Assembly (NCBI RefSeq): GCF_040276065.1
Contig: NZ_JBELOI010000003.1
Span: 124,001 to 188,000, forward strand
DNA: 64,000 bases
From: Castellaniella sp040276065
GTDB taxonomy: Bacteria; Pseudomonadota; Gammaproteobacteria; Burkholderiales; Burkholderiaceae_B
Direction: 5' to 3'
The translations under genes and the position numbers were made by a program. Shown in pieces: positions 27,154 to 37,497 of the stretch; positions within the stretch are counted from its first letter, which is position 1; each line of letters opens with the position of its first letter. The notes beneath the pieces are model-generated. The model was not told where the DNA came from. It was given only the letters and a program-made list of their open reading frames with translations, and ran no database searches.

Positions 27154-28175
27154 GACCGCCCCTGCGTCGCGGAGGCCACGGCGGCGCGCCGGACGCGCCA
27201 GACCAGCGGATGGGCAGGGTCCCTGGCGAGCATGATGCCCTGGACCGAAGCGGCCTGCTCCAGGACCGATTCGTTGGCCGGCGGCAGGAACCCCTCGGCC
27301 AGCGTGAGCGCCAGCTCGCCGTTCTCGTATTGCAGGGCCTGGACGTGGCCCCGGGCGAACTCAAGCACCCGCGCCGTGGCCAGGGCGAGGGGCACGAAAT
27401 CGTCATCCGCGGCTGCCCCGCGCGCCAGCCGCAAGGCGTCGCGTTGATGCATGGCTTGTCTGAGAGGGTCGATGATGACCGGAATCGAGGGAAATGCCCG
27501 AGCTGCGGCTTGCCGCATGCCTTGCTCCAGGCCCCTCAGCCGCCCTTCCACCTGCATGGCGTAGCCATTCAAGCCCAATATCCAGACCAGCAGCGCCACA
27601 AACACCCAGCATGCCGGCCGCCGCCAGCGTCGGCGGCCGGTGGCTGGCCGCAACTCTTCCAGCGCCAGCGACCAGGGCGGCAAGGGTGCGAGCCACCTCG
27701 GCCCGGCGGGTGGTGAGAGGGCCTTGTCCGGATTCGGATCGCCCGCCGGGATCGCCAGCGCGTGCGGCACCAGGGCCGCGACCTGCAAGCCCGCGCCCGC
27801 CAGCAAGGTCCAGGTGCGTCGCAGCGCCGCGCGCGTTGCCCACGCCACCGTCACCGTCCCATCGGCCAGCCGCGGCCCATGCGCCAGGCCCAGCTCGGAC
27901 AGATCGGACAGCACGAGAGGTTCAACACTGCCGGCCACCGCCGCTCGCAGCTTCGAGGCCGGGACCGGCGGTACGGCCACCCGCGCGACAATCGCGTCCT
28001 CCGCCCGCAAAACGGCGTGAACCGGCAGGCGCCCGGCCACCGCCGCGAGCTCGTGCAGCGGCAGTTCGCCCGCGCGCTCCAGACGCCCCTCGCGCCCGAC
28101 CACGGCGAAGGCCACGGGCGACTCGGCGGACAGCCCGGACAGGGGTGGCAAGGCCACACGAAGGTGTTGTCTCAT
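27150..28175 (-). CDS. gspL: T2SS inner-membrane protein GspL
   Basis: The ATG at 28175 (MRQHLRVALPPLSG) is chosen, giving 341 residues; the longer open frame upstream runs back over gspK. The N-terminal cytoplasmic part is actin-like and recruits GspE, a membrane helix lies near residue 205-225 (WVFVALLVWILGLNGYAM) and the periplasmic ferredoxin-like domain follows. It starts 8 bp after gspK and overlaps gspM by 4 bp. Confidence 0.9.
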   Translation of the reverse strand: MRQHLRVALPPLSGLSAESPVAFAVVGREGRLERAGELPLHELAAVAGRLPVHAVLRAEDAIVARVAVPPVPASKLRAAVAGSVEPLVLSDLSELGLAHGPRLADGTVTVAWATRAALRRTWTLLAGAGLQVAALVPHALAIPAGDPNPDKALSPPAGPRWLAPLPPWSLALEELRPATGRRRWRRPACWVFVALLVWILGLNGYAMQVEGRLRGLEQGMRQAAARAFPSIPVIIDPLRQAMHQRDALRLARGAAADDDFVPLALATARVLEFARGHVQALQYENGELALTLAEGFLPPANESVLEQAASVQGIMLARDPAHPLVWRVRRAAVASATQGRS

Positions 28176-28183
28176 TGTTCTAT

Positions 28184-29083
28184 TTATTGATAGTCCACCC
28201 AGCGTACGGCGGGCGGACCTTGTTTGTCGCGATGAAGCAATGCCCTGAGGCCCATAATCGTAGCATCCACGCGGACTTCCCCGCTGACTCGGAACCACGT
28301 GCTCTCGACCGCGATATCCTGCACCGCCTCCCCAGGCGCGATACGCGAGCGGTTGAAAAAGTCGCCGCGGCTGACAAACCACTGGCCCCTGTCGCGCTGA
28401 CCCAGCAATTCGCGAGCGGCCGCCAGGCCCAGCCCCGGTATGGCCGCCGCTAGCACCTCGGGCGGGCAGGTGTTGACGTTCAGAGGCGTGCGGGCCGGCA
28501 AGACGGTCAGGTAGGCTTGCAGCACGTCGACCACAGCCGCTGGAAAACCCTCCGTCAGGCGCAGATCGTCAATACCACGCAAGCCCATGGCGGTCGGAGC
28601 CCGATCGTCCCCCGGCTGCGATTGCGCGACCCTCTGGGCCATGACGGCAGCCAGCGTCGGATCGATGCGCAGTTGTCGCAGCATGCCTTCCAGGGCCGCC
28701 AGCGCCCGTGCCTCGATACGGCCACCCTGCGCCAGCCGCGCGAGATTGAATTTTCCCTGCTCGTCCTCGATCTGCCCGGACAGCAGCATGCGTCCCGGCG
28801 CCTCGGCGCGGCCAACGGGCAGGTCCAGGACCGGATGCGTCCACAAACCGTCCAGCCTGGTGGCTGCGTTACGCTGCGCATCGATCCGCAGAATCAGGCG
28901 CGACCAGTCCAGCCCTCCGCGCAACAGCCACTGCGCCTGGGCCCGATTGCGTTCGGTGATCAGAAAATCCGCCAGGACGCCCTGCCGCTGGATCACGGCC
29001 GTCGCCATGGCCGAGGCGGCCAGCACCACGATCAAGGCGGCGATGATCGCCAGGCCACCTTGCCGACCGGCGCTGACGCTCAT
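28184..29083 (-). CDS. gspK: T2SS minor pseudopilin GspK
   Basis: The start at 29083 (MSVSAGRQGGLAIIAALIVV) overlaps the gspJ stop as ATGA and gives 299 residues. The leader GRQGG|LAII lacks the Glu5 found in most pseudopilins, as is normal for GspK, which caps the pseudopilus tip with GspI and GspJ. The large alpha domain with NVNTCPPEVLAAAIPGLG fits the family. Confidence 0.93.
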   Translation of the reverse strand: MSVSAGRQGGLAIIAALIVVLAASAMATAVIQRQGVLADFLITERNRAQAQWLLRGGLDWSRLILRIDAQRNAATRLDGLWTHPVLDLPVGRAEAPGRMLLSGQIEDEQGKFNLARLAQGGRIEARALAALEGMLRQLRIDPTLAAVMAQRVAQSQPGDDRAPTAMGLRGIDDLRLTEGFPAAVVDVLQAYLTVLPARTPLNVNTCPPEVLAAAIPGLGLAAARELLGQRDRGQWFVSRGDFFNRSRIAPGEAVQDIAVESTWFRVSGEVRVDATIMGLRALLHRDKQGPPAVRWVDYQ

Positions 29084-29703
29084 TGCAGCACCACCACTTT
29101 TCGGTAGGGTGAACCATCGGCCGATCCGGCCAGGCGCAGCGAAATCTCCAGCCCGGCATAGGCCTGCGGGCCGGCCGCCCGCCCTGAGCCGCGGGCAGGA
29201 TCGATCCAGCCTTGCCCCGGCAGCCAGAACCGGACGGACCAGGCCCGCAGCCCGCTCATCACCTTGACGGGTGAATCCGCGGCGGACAGCGGCAAGCGCG
29301 GGGACGCCGGCCCGGCCGCCCGGTACAAGGCCCCATCCTCGAGATGCCAACGCACCTGCTGCCACCGGCCCGCGCCGGCCGAGCGCACCAGCGACAGCCC
29401 GGCACTCGGGGACCAGGCCATGCCCGGTGGCATCGACGCGGGCATGGCGGCCTTCCCGGGGGCGGCCAATGCCGGTTCGGGCAGAATGCCGGGCGCAGGG
29501 TGCAACAGGACATCGCGCTCGAGCTGCGAGAACACGCGCACCAGCGCGAGTGTCTCCTCGGCCCGTTCGTCCAGGCGCTCGCCGGTTTGCTGCGCGGCAT
29601 CCAGGCCACGCCAGGAAATCAGGCTGAGTAGCGCCAGCAGGGCCAGGGCGACCAGCACCTCGATCAGGGTAAAGCCACGTGCCCGCACGCCGAACGTCTT
29701 CAT
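29080..29703 (-). CDS. gspJ: T2SS minor pseudopilin GspJ
   Basis: From the ATG at 29703 the protein is 207 residues with the prepilin leader MKTFGVRARG|FTLIEVLVAL and a C-terminal pseudopilin domain. The start overlaps the gspI stop by 4 bp. GspJ belongs to the I-J-K tip complex. Confidence 0.93.
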   Translation of the reverse strand: MKTFGVRARGFTLIEVLVALALLALLSLISWRGLDAAQQTGERLDERAEETLALVRVFSQLERDVLLHPAPGILPEPALAAPGKAAMPASMPPGMAWSPSAGLSLVRSAGAGRWQQVRWHLEDGALYRAAGPASPRLPLSAADSPVKVMSGLRAWSVRFWLPGQGWIDPARGSGRAAGPQAYAGLEISLRLAGSADGSPYRKVVVLQ

Positions 29704-30074
29704 CGCAGGCTCGACGCCAGGCCATCCAGGCTGGCCAGCGCGGGGCCGTCGTCGGCCAGACGCACCGTGATAGTCACTCGGCGGAACTGGTAATTCGGCG
29801 TCGCCTGGACCCATTGCTCGCAGCGGAAGGCCAAAGGCCCCTGTGGGCAGGGCAGCCGGCGCCGGCCGAGATCCGGGAACACGCCCACCAAACGCATTTC
29901 CGCCAGGAAGTTCTGCGCAGCCTGGAGCGCCAGGCTGCGCTCGTGCAAGCCCCGCACGCCGCCCGCACCCACGCCCAGCGCCCGCACGCTGGCGGCGAGC
30001 GCGATCGCCACGATGGTCAGCGCCACCAGCACCTCGATCAGCGTGAAGCCGCGTTGTCGCGCCGCTCGGATCAC
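29700..30074 (-). CDS. gspI: T2SS minor pseudopilin GspI
   Basis: A GTG at 30074 that overlaps the gspH stop (GTGA) gives 124 residues with a short leader VIRAARQRG|FTLIEVLVALT, the usual GspI size. Longer in-frame starts would place a long tail before the prepilin cleavage site and are unlikely. The cleaved protein nucleates the pseudopilus tip. Confidence 0.9.
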   Translation of the reverse strand: MIRAARQRGFTLIEVLVALTIVAIALAASVRALGVGAGGVRGLHERSLALQAAQNFLAEMRLVGVFPDLGRRRLPCPQGPLAFRCEQWVQATPNYQFRRVTITVRLADDGPALASLDGLASSLR

Positions 30075-30592
30075 GGGTCGACCACGAAGCGCCCGCCATC
30101 CAGGCGGGACAGGCGCAGGCTGCGTCCGTCCGCCCGCAGCTCCACTTGCGCGGGCTCGTGAATCCATTCCCCGTCGAACACCAGCGCGTCGGGCGGCTCC
30201 AGCCGCACGTCCACCGGCCCCCGGGACAGCCAATCGCGCTGACGCAGCGCTGAATCGCGCCCCGGCTTGCCCGGCGTCGCGGACGAAGCGGCACGACGGG
30301 CGGCCAGGCGCGCCGGCAGGACCATCGGACGTGGCAGAGGGGCGAAGGCGTATCCCTCGTGGTCGGGCTTCCAGACGATCATCGTGCCGCTGGACCGGGC
30401 CTGGGCCTGGGCCACGGCAAACAGCTCGACCAGCCTGTCGGCGTCGCGACGCAGAGTCCGCGCGCCCTCATCGCCAAAGACCGATACACTGGCCACGGCC
30501 GTGGCAACCCCGATGATGAGCACGGCCACCATCATCTCCAGGAGGGTGAAACCCGCCTGGTGCTTAGTCGGACCAGGAGCCGATGTCGCCAT
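30071..30592 (-). CDS. gspH: T2SS minor pseudopilin GspH
   Basis: From the ATG at 30592 it has 173 residues with leader MATSAPGPTKHQAG|FTLLEM. This start lies inside the end of gspG, giving a 29-bp overlap in another frame; there is no later start before the cleavage site. GspH links the tip complex with the main pseudopilus. Confidence 0.9.
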   Translation of the reverse strand: MATSAPGPTKHQAGFTLLEMMVAVLIIGVATAVASVSVFGDEGARTLRRDADRLVELFAVAQAQARSSGTMIVWKPDHEGYAFAPLPRPMVLPARLAARRAASSATPGKPGRDSALRQRDWLSRGPVDVRLEPPDALVFDGEWIHEPAQVELRADGRSLRLSRLDGGRFVVDP

Positions 30593-31010
30593 CGAACCCT
30601 TCGCCCCCAGGCTGTCCGTCCGCCCCCAGCGAAAACACATCGATCTCACCGTGGACCCCGGGGTTGAGGTACTGGTAGGGCGAGCCCCAGGGGTCCTTGG
30701 GCAACTGGTCCATGTAGCGCGATGCCTTGCCAGGCCCCTGTCCATCCACCAGCACCGCCAGACCCTGCCCGGTCGAGGGATAGCGACCGTGATCCAGGCG
30801 ATAAAGCTTGAGCGCCTGCATGATGGCGCCGATGTCCTGGCGGGCCGCGATCACCCGGGCCTGGTCGGGCCGGTCCATGACGTTGGGCACCACCATCGCG
30901 GCCAGGACGCCCATGATGACGACCACGACCATGATCTCGATGAGGGAGAAGCCCGCCTGCGGGCGAGCGAGCCGCGCGCGCGGCATCGGCGGTGTATGCC
31001 TGCAATTCAT
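30564..31010 (-). CDS. gspG: T2SS major pseudopilin GspG
   Basis: The 148-residue protein has a prepilin leader ending RPQAG|FSLIEIMVVVVIMG and the GspG C-terminal calcium-loop region (DPWGSPYQYLNPG, then DVFSLGADGQPGG). It is the first gene of the minus-strand gsp operon. A start at the second Met (MPRARL) would also leave a functional leader. Confidence 0.95.
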   Translation of the reverse strand: MNCRHTPPMPRARLARPQAGFSLIEIMVVVVIMGVLAAMVVPNVMDRPDQARVIAARQDIGAIMQALKLYRLDHGRYPSTGQGLAVLVDGQGPGKASRYMDQLPKDPWGSPYQYLNPGVHGEIDVFSLGADGQPGGEGFDGDIGSWSD

Positions 31011-31116
31011 TGTGTTTGTCTTGGTGCCCGGAGATATCGATGCCCAACCATCGACGGAAAAGTCATGTTACCGGCCAGGGAAGCGGACCGTCAATGCGCG
31101 GACGGACGCTGATGGC

Positions 31117-31126
31117 GTGGTATAAA
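31117..31126 (+). promoter_or_regulatory. predicted extended -10 promoter of gspC
   Basis: TGG directly followed by TATAAA (31121-31126) forms an extended -10 element 48 bp before the gspC start, in the 163-bp gap shared with the divergent gspG. No strong -35 is visible, as is usual for extended -10 promoters. Confidence 0.4.
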
Positions 31127-31173
31127 AACCGAGGCGCTGCCGCACCCCCTTTGTACAACTCTCGAGCCTGCCC

Positions 31174-31644
31174 ATGAATTTGCACACCGGCCCGTCCATC
31201 GATTGGTTTCGTCAGCACGGCCCCGGCCTGACGCAGACGCTGGCGGCCCTGGCCGTCGCGGCGGGCCTCGGCTTATGGGGCGCCCTGCTGCTGGCGCCCC
31301 GTCCCGCCCCGCCGCCGCCCGCCCTGTCGCCGACGCCGGCGCCGGGCGCGGACGCCGGCCCCGTGGCCGACTGGTTCGGCGGCGGCAGTGCGCGCTTGCG
31401 CCTGACGGTCATCGGCCTGATCTCATCCGGCGAAAACGGCGCCGCGCTGCTGTCGATCGATGGCGGCCCGGTGCGTGCCTACCGGGTGGGCCAGAGCCTG
31501 GCGCCCGGCATCGTCCTCTCGGCCGTCCGTCCCGACGCAGTGGCGCTCGACCAGGCCGGTGCCATCGAAGAGGTGGCCATGCCGGCCAGCCGGCCGCCGA
31601 TCCAGGGCTTTCTGCCGGCCCCCGCCAACGCGCCAGCCAAATAA
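31174..31644 (+). CDS. gspC: T2SS GspC-like protein, short form
   Basis: The 156-residue protein has one N-terminal membrane helix (about 22-42, TLAALAVAAGLGLWGALLLA), a Pro-rich linker and a homology-region domain (LRLTVIGLISSGENGAALLS...YRVGQSLAPGIVLSAV). It lacks the C-terminal PDZ or coiled-coil domain of longer GspC proteins. GspC links the inner platform with the N0 domain of GspD. It is transcribed away from the other gsp genes. Confidence 0.85.
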   Translation: MNLHTGPSIDWFRQHGPGLTQTLAALAVAAGLGLWGALLLAPRPAPPPPALSPTPAPGADAGPVADWFGGGSARLRLTVIGLISSGENGAALLSIDGGPVRAYRVGQSLAPGIVLSAVRPDAVALDQAGAIEEVAMPASRPPIQGFLPAPANAPAK

Positions 31645-31660
31645 AAAAGACCCGAGCGCC

Positions 31661-31993
31661 TCAGCCGCCGGACGGCTGCAAGGCGATGATGGACATGCCT
31701 ACCAGTGCCACCACGGCGCCGGTCACGTCCCAGCGGGTCAAGGCCATTCCATCCACGAGCCGGAGCCACAGCAGCGCAACCACGACGTACATGCCGCCGT
31801 AGGCGGCATAGGTGCGGCCGGCGGCGCTCGGATGCAAGGTGAGCAGCCACACGAACAGCGCGAGGGATAAGGCAGCCGGCGCCAGCAACAGGGGGTTCCC
31901 GCCCCGCCTCAGGACCAGCCATGGCAGATAGCAGCCCACAATCTCGGCCAAGGCCGTCACCGCAAACAGGAAACTCAGCCGCAGAAGCTCCAC
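31661..31993 (-). CDS. ynfA: YnfA-family small membrane protein
   Basis: This 110-residue protein has four predicted membrane helices and the UPF0060/YnfA pattern (AEIVGCYLPWLVLRRG, GRTYAAYGGMYVVVALLWL). The family resembles small multidrug-resistance transporters, but its substrate is uncertain. It is convergent with gspC (16-bp gap). Confidence 0.93.
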   Translation of the reverse strand: MELLRLSFLFAVTALAEIVGCYLPWLVLRRGGNPLLLAPAALSLALFVWLLTLHPSAAGRTYAAYGGMYVVVALLWLRLVDGMALTRWDVTGAVVALVGMSIIALQPSGG

Positions 31994-32059
31994 ATCGTCC
32001 TCCCCGCGGCGCGCCGCGCATTCCGAAAGCCCATCCCGACTGATCCGGGCCGACGGGGC

Positions 32060-32443
32060 TCATTGCCCGCGCCAGGCGTCGATCCGCCGCCGGTCGCGCT
32101 TGGTCGGCCGGCCATCGGCCAGCCCCGCCGCGGGCTCGGGCGCGAGCCTGCGCAGCTCGGCCGCCCGCTGCCGGGCGGCCGAGCTGTCGGCGGTTTCCTC
32201 GTAGAGCCCGCGGGCCACCGGAGCCGGGCCGCGCACCGCGCTGACAGCCAGCACGCGCACGTGGATCGGGGGATCTTCCTTGCGCACGGTCACGAGGTCG
32301 CCCGGCCCGACCTCGCGCGCGGGCTTGGCCGGCTGGCCGTTCACCAGCACCCGCCCCCGGCCGATCTCGTCCACGGCCAAGCCGCGGGTCTTGTAGAACC
32401 GTGCCGCCCACAGCCATTTGTCCAGCCGAATCCGCTCGAGCAT
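32060..32443 (-). CDS. hslR: Hsp15-like S4-domain RNA-binding protein
   Basis: From the ATG at 32443 it has 127 residues. The S4 RNA-binding domain occupies the first 60 (RLDKWLWAARFYKTRGLAVD, GRVLVNGQPAKPAREVGPGD), and a basic tail follows (PTKRDRRRIDAWRG). Hsp15 binds free 50S subunits carrying nascent chains and helps ribosome recycling after heat shock. The family length is about 130. Confidence 0.93.
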   Translation of the reverse strand: MLERIRLDKWLWAARFYKTRGLAVDEIGRGRVLVNGQPAKPAREVGPGDLVTVRKEDPPIHVRVLAVSAVRGPAPVARGLYEETADSSAARQRAAELRRLAPEPAAGLADGRPTKRDRRRIDAWRGQ

Positions 32444-32480
32444 CCCGCCTCGCCGAAAATTTGTCCGAAAGGAGCATGAT

Positions 32481-32506
32481 AAAAGAAGCGGGCCCATCGG
32501 GCCCGC
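32481..32506 (-). terminator. Rho-independent terminator of gltA
   Basis: Read on the minus strand, an 8-bp GC stem GCGGGCCC/GGGCCCGC with a 3-base loop (32488-32506) is followed by TTCTTTT. It lies 32 bp past the gltA stop and should end the sdhCDAB-sdhE-gltA transcript. Confidence 0.85.
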
Positions 32507-32537
32507 CTCATCGATCCGACCGCGCAACAGGAACCAC

Positions 32538-33833
32538 TTATTTGACGTCGCGCAGGGGGGCGCCGGAATAGAGCTGACGCGGGCGGCCGATCTTGTAATC
32601 GGGGTCCGACAGCATCTCGTTCCACTGGGCAATCCAGCCCACTGTGCGCGCCAGGGCGAAGATCGCCGTGAACAGCGAGGTCGGGATGCCGATGGCCCGC
32701 TGCACGATGCCCGAATAAAAATCGACGTTCGGATAGAGCTTGCGGTCGACGAAGTACCGATCCTCGAGCGCGATGCGCTCGACCTCCATGGCCAGCTTGA
32801 ATAAAGGATCGCTGTGCAGGCCCAGCGCGTCCAGCACCTCGCGGCAGGTTTCCTGCATCATCTTGGCGCGCGGGTCGTAGTTCTTGTAGACCCGGTGGCC
32901 AAAACCCATCAGGCGCACGCCCGAGTTCTTGTCCTTGACCTTTTCCATGAACTCGCCGACCTTTTCCACGCCACCCTCGGCCTGCAGGCGTTCGAGCATG
33001 TTCAGGCACGCCTCGTTCGCGCCACCGTGCGCGGGACCCCACAGGCAAGCCACGCCTGCCGCAATCGCCGCGAACGGATTCGTGCCCGAGGAGCCGCACA
33101 GGCGCACAGTCGAGGTGGACGCGTTCTGTTCGTGGTCGGCATGCAGGATGAAAATGCGATCGAGCGCGCGTTCGACCACCTCGTTGACATGATAGTCGTC
33201 GCAGGGTGTAGCAAACATCATGCGCAGGAAATTGCCCGTGTAGGACAGATCGTTCTTGGGATAGATGAAGGGCTGGCCGACCGAATGCTTGTAGGCCATG
33301 GCAATCAGCGTGGGCATCTTGGCGACCAGGCGGATGGCCGAGACCTCGCGATGGCGCGGATTGGTGATGTCGGTCGAGTCGTGGTAGAAGGCCGAGAGCG
33401 CCCCCACCAGGCCCGTGAGCACCGCCATCGGATGCGCATCCCGCCGGAATCCCTGCAGGAAGGTATGCATCTGCTCGTGCACCAGCGTGTGGTGCGTCAC
33501 CAGGTCGTCGAAGTCGGCCTTTTGCTGGGCATCGGGCAGCTCGCCGTTGAGCACCAGATAACAGATTGTCAGGAAATCGCACTTTTGGGCGAGCTGATCG
33601 ATGGGATAGCCGCGGTACAGCAGTTGGCCTTTGTCGCCATCGATGAAGGTGATCGACGATTCGCACGACGCCGTCGCGAGAAAGCCCGGATCGTACGTGA
33701 ACATCCCGGTCTGGCTGTAGAGCTTGCGGATATCGATAACGTCCGGGCCCACGGTGCCCTGGTAGACGGGGAACTCGACGGACGGGCTCCCGTCCGAGAA
33801 CGATAGCGTGGCTTTGTTATTGGATAACTGCAT
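32538..33833 (-). CDS. gltA: citrate synthase
   Basis: The 431-residue product is a full-length hexameric-type citrate synthase with the substrate and catalytic blocks HPMAVLTGLVGALS, WGPAHGGANEACL and MGFGHRVYKNYDPRAK, and an Asp-containing late block near the C-terminus. It condenses oxaloacetate with acetyl-CoA. It is the last gene of the sdh operon, 13 bp after sdhE. The window has a second citrate-synthase paralogue, prpC, which is shorter. Confidence 0.97.
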   Translation of the reverse strand: MQLSNNKATLSFSDGSPSVEFPVYQGTVGPDVIDIRKLYSQTGMFTYDPGFLATASCESSITFIDGDKGQLLYRGYPIDQLAQKCDFLTICYLVLNGELPDAQQKADFDDLVTHHTLVHEQMHTFLQGFRRDAHPMAVLTGLVGALSAFYHDSTDITNPRHREVSAIRLVAKMPTLIAMAYKHSVGQPFIYPKNDLSYTGNFLRMMFATPCDDYHVNEVVERALDRIFILHADHEQNASTSTVRLCGSSGTNPFAAIAAGVACLWGPAHGGANEACLNMLERLQAEGGVEKVGEFMEKVKDKNSGVRLMGFGHRVYKNYDPRAKMMQETCREVLDALGLHSDPLFKLAMEVERIALEDRYFVDRKLYPNVDFYSGIVQRAIGIPTSLFTAIFALARTVGWIAQWNEMLSDPDYKIGRPRQLYSGAPLRDVK

Positions 33834-33846
33834 GTCGGATTCTTCC

Positions 33847-34116
33847 TTAAAGTGATATCGCTTTCATTCGCTCGACCAACCGGCGAACGTCGGGATCGTC
33901 ATAGTCTCCCGCAAGGTCGGTGCGGCCCAGCAGCACATCGAGCAGCTCGTTGTCGCCCATTTCAAAAAGGAGCGTCAGCGCCTGGACGTCCCGCTCGGTC
34001 AGCGCCGATTCATGGGCATCCAGGAAGCGTGTGATGATCAGATCATTCTCAAGCAGGCCGCGGCGCGCGCGCCAACGCAGGCGCGCGCGCTCCAGGCCTG
34101 ACAGTTCTCCGGGCAT
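33847..34116 (-). CDS. sdhE: FAD assembly factor SdhE
   Basis: This 89-residue protein belongs to the SdhE/YgfY (Sdh5) family and has the conserved RRGLLENDLI motif (the RGxxE motif) needed to flavinylate SdhA. It sits between sdhB and gltA, 7 bp after sdhB, the usual betaproteobacterial place. Confidence 0.93.
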   Translation of the reverse strand: MPGELSGLERARLRWRARRGLLENDLIITRFLDAHESALTERDVQALTLLFEMGDNELLDVLLGRTDLAGDYDDPDVRRLVERMKAISL

Positions 34117-34123
34117 CCCTTGC

Positions 34124-34840
34124 CTATACCGTGCGGCGCACGAGCATTTCCTTGATCTTGCCGATCGCCGCCGAGGGGTTCAGGCCCTTGGGACACACAT
34201 CCGTGCAATTCATGATGGTGTGGCAGCGGAACAGCCGATAAGGATCCTCGAGATTGTCCAGTCGCTCGCTCGTCGCCTCGTCACGCGAGTCGGCGATGAA
34301 ACGATAGGCCTGCAACAAGCCGGCGGGCCCGACGAACTTGTCGGGGTTCCACCAGAAAGAGGGACAGGCCGTCGAGCAGCAGCCACACAGGATGCATTCG
34401 TACAGGCCGTTGAGCTCCTCGCGTTCCTCGGGGCTTTGCAGACGCTCTTTTTCCGGCGGCGGGGTGTCGTTGATCAGGTACGGCTTGACCGAGTGATACT
34501 GGTCGAAGAAGAACGTCATGTCCACGACCAGGTCGCGCACCACCGGCAGGCCGGGCAGCGGCTTGAGCACGATCGGTTCCTTGAGGTCCAGCAGGTTCGT
34601 CGTGCAGGCCAGGCCGTTCTTGCCGTTGATGTTCATGGCATCGGATCCGCATACGCCCTCGCGGCACGAGCGGCGCAGCGCCAGGCTGTCGTCGACCTCG
34701 TTCTTGATGCGCAGGATCGCATCCAGCAGCATCTTGTCGGTGGGCTGCAGCTCGACCTCGAGCTTTTGCATGTAGGGGCGCTCGTCCTTGTCAGGGTCGT
34801 AGCGGTAGATCTCGAATTTGACGATGCGTTTTTGGCTCAT
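34124..34840 (-). CDS. sdhB: succinate dehydrogenase iron-sulfur subunit
   Basis: The 238-residue protein has the [2Fe-2S] cysteines (CREGVCGSDAMNINGKNGLAC spans the loop, about residues 60-80) and the C-terminal clusters CILCGCCSTACP and CHTIMNCTDVCPKGLNP for [4Fe-4S] and [3Fe-4S]. It carries electrons from SdhA to the quinone site in SdhCD. It lies between sdhA and sdhE. Confidence 0.97.
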   Translation of the reverse strand: MSQKRIVKFEIYRYDPDKDERPYMQKLEVELQPTDKMLLDAILRIKNEVDDSLALRRSCREGVCGSDAMNINGKNGLACTTNLLDLKEPIVLKPLPGLPVVRDLVVDMTFFFDQYHSVKPYLINDTPPPEKERLQSPEEREELNGLYECILCGCCSTACPSFWWNPDKFVGPAGLLQAYRFIADSRDEATSERLDNLEDPYRLFRCHTIMNCTDVCPKGLNPSAAIGKIKEMLVRRTV

Positions 34841-34853
34841 TTCGGATTCCTGC

Positions 34854-36629
<1,776 letters not shown>

Positions 36630-36631
36630 GG

Positions 36632-37015
36632 TTATAGACTCCAGAGAATTTGAGCGAAGAAAACCACTGCGGCCACCAGCCACATGATGGTCAGCACCTG
36701 CAGGAACAGGCGCAATCCGTCGGAACGGGCATAGTCCATCCAGATGTCGCGCACGCCCACCCAGGCGTGCCACGCCAGCGACAGGAAGGCGACCGTCGCC
36801 AGGAGCTGGCCAAGCGGCAAGGCGCCGACGGTGAAGGAGAAAAATGCACGCCAGGACTCGAAGTCCAGACTGGGGACGAAAACCGCGTACAGCACCAAGG
36901 CCAGAGTATAGATCGCCATGATGACGGCAGTCGCACGCTGGACGATGAAGTCGCGCGTGCCGTAGTGGGCGCCGACGACCAGGCGCCTGCGGCCGATGCG
37001 TTCTTGGTGTTCCAT
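36632..37015 (-). CDS. sdhD: succinate dehydrogenase membrane anchor SdhD
   Basis: The 127-residue protein (ATG at 37015, overlapping the sdhC stop by one base) has three membrane helices and the anchor pattern VGAHYGTRDFIVQRATAV and AWHAWVGVRDIWMDYAR, the latter holding a likely haem ligand. It forms the quinone-reducing membrane part with SdhC. Confidence 0.95.
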   Translation of the reverse strand: MEHQERIGRRRLVVGAHYGTRDFIVQRATAVIMAIYTLALVLYAVFVPSLDFESWRAFFSFTVGALPLGQLLATVAFLSLAWHAWVGVRDIWMDYARSDGLRLFLQVLTIMWLVAAVVFFAQILWSL

Positions 37016-37428
37016 TACCAGACTCCAAACAGTTTCAAACCGAATACGACCGTCAGCGCAAGGCCAATGCCCAGCACCAGGGCGCCCGAGCGCTGGGATG
37101 GCTCGCGGGCGTTGCCGATGTGCAGATCCAGCGTCAAGTAGCGGATGCCGGCGCAGAAATGGTGGAAATAGCCCCACATCAGGACCAACAGAATGATCTT
37201 ACAGAAGGGGTTGGCGACCCAGGACTGCATGGCGGCGAACGTCGCCGGCGACTGGACGCTTTGCGCGAACAGCGGCACGAGAATGACCGGTAGCGCAAGG
37301 AACAGCAAGGCGCCGCTGATGCGGTGCAAAATCGAGGACAGGGCGGCCGGAGGCTGTCGATAGGTCAGTAGGTCGCTCAAGCCCAGATTGCGAAACTGCG
37401 GGCGCGGTTTTATAGCGGGTTCAGACAT
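37015..37428 (-). CDS. sdhC: succinate dehydrogenase cytochrome b556 subunit SdhC
   Basis: Taken from the ATG at 37428 (MSEPAIKPRPQFRNL) this is 137 residues with three membrane helices, the SILHRISG quinone-site motif and a haem-ligand His in YFHHFCAGIRYLTLD. It is the first gene of the sdh operon. An earlier Met at 37446 is possible but lacks family support. Confidence 0.95.
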   Translation of the reverse strand: MSEPAIKPRPQFRNLGLSDLLTYRQPPAALSSILHRISGALLFLALPVILVPLFAQSVQSPATFAAMQSWVANPFCKIILLVLMWGYFHHFCAGIRYLTLDLHIGNAREPSQRSGALVLGIGLALTVVFGLKLFGVW

Positions 37429-37464
37429 GATGGCCTCTTTTATCAAACGATGTCATGGGTTCGC

Positions 37465-37497
37465 ACCCCTGGATAGGCATTTTCGCCCATCCGGGGT
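37465..37497 (-). other. hairpin between gntR and sdhC
   Basis: On the minus strand ACCCCGGATGGGC can pair with GCCTATCCAGGGGT around a GAAAAT loop, with one bulge and a G-U pair. It lies right after the gntR stop and before sdhC. It may partly terminate gntR transcripts or act in the sdh leader; no clear U-tract follows. Confidence 0.4.

Noticed and set aside
29084..29725. Upstream in-frame extension of gspK
   Set aside because: It runs through gspJ; the family start with a prepilin leader and ATGA overlap at 29083 is far better.
30075..30233. Long N-terminal extension of gspI
   Set aside because: It would put about 50 extra residues before the prepilin cleavage site; the GTG overlapping the gspH stop fits the family.
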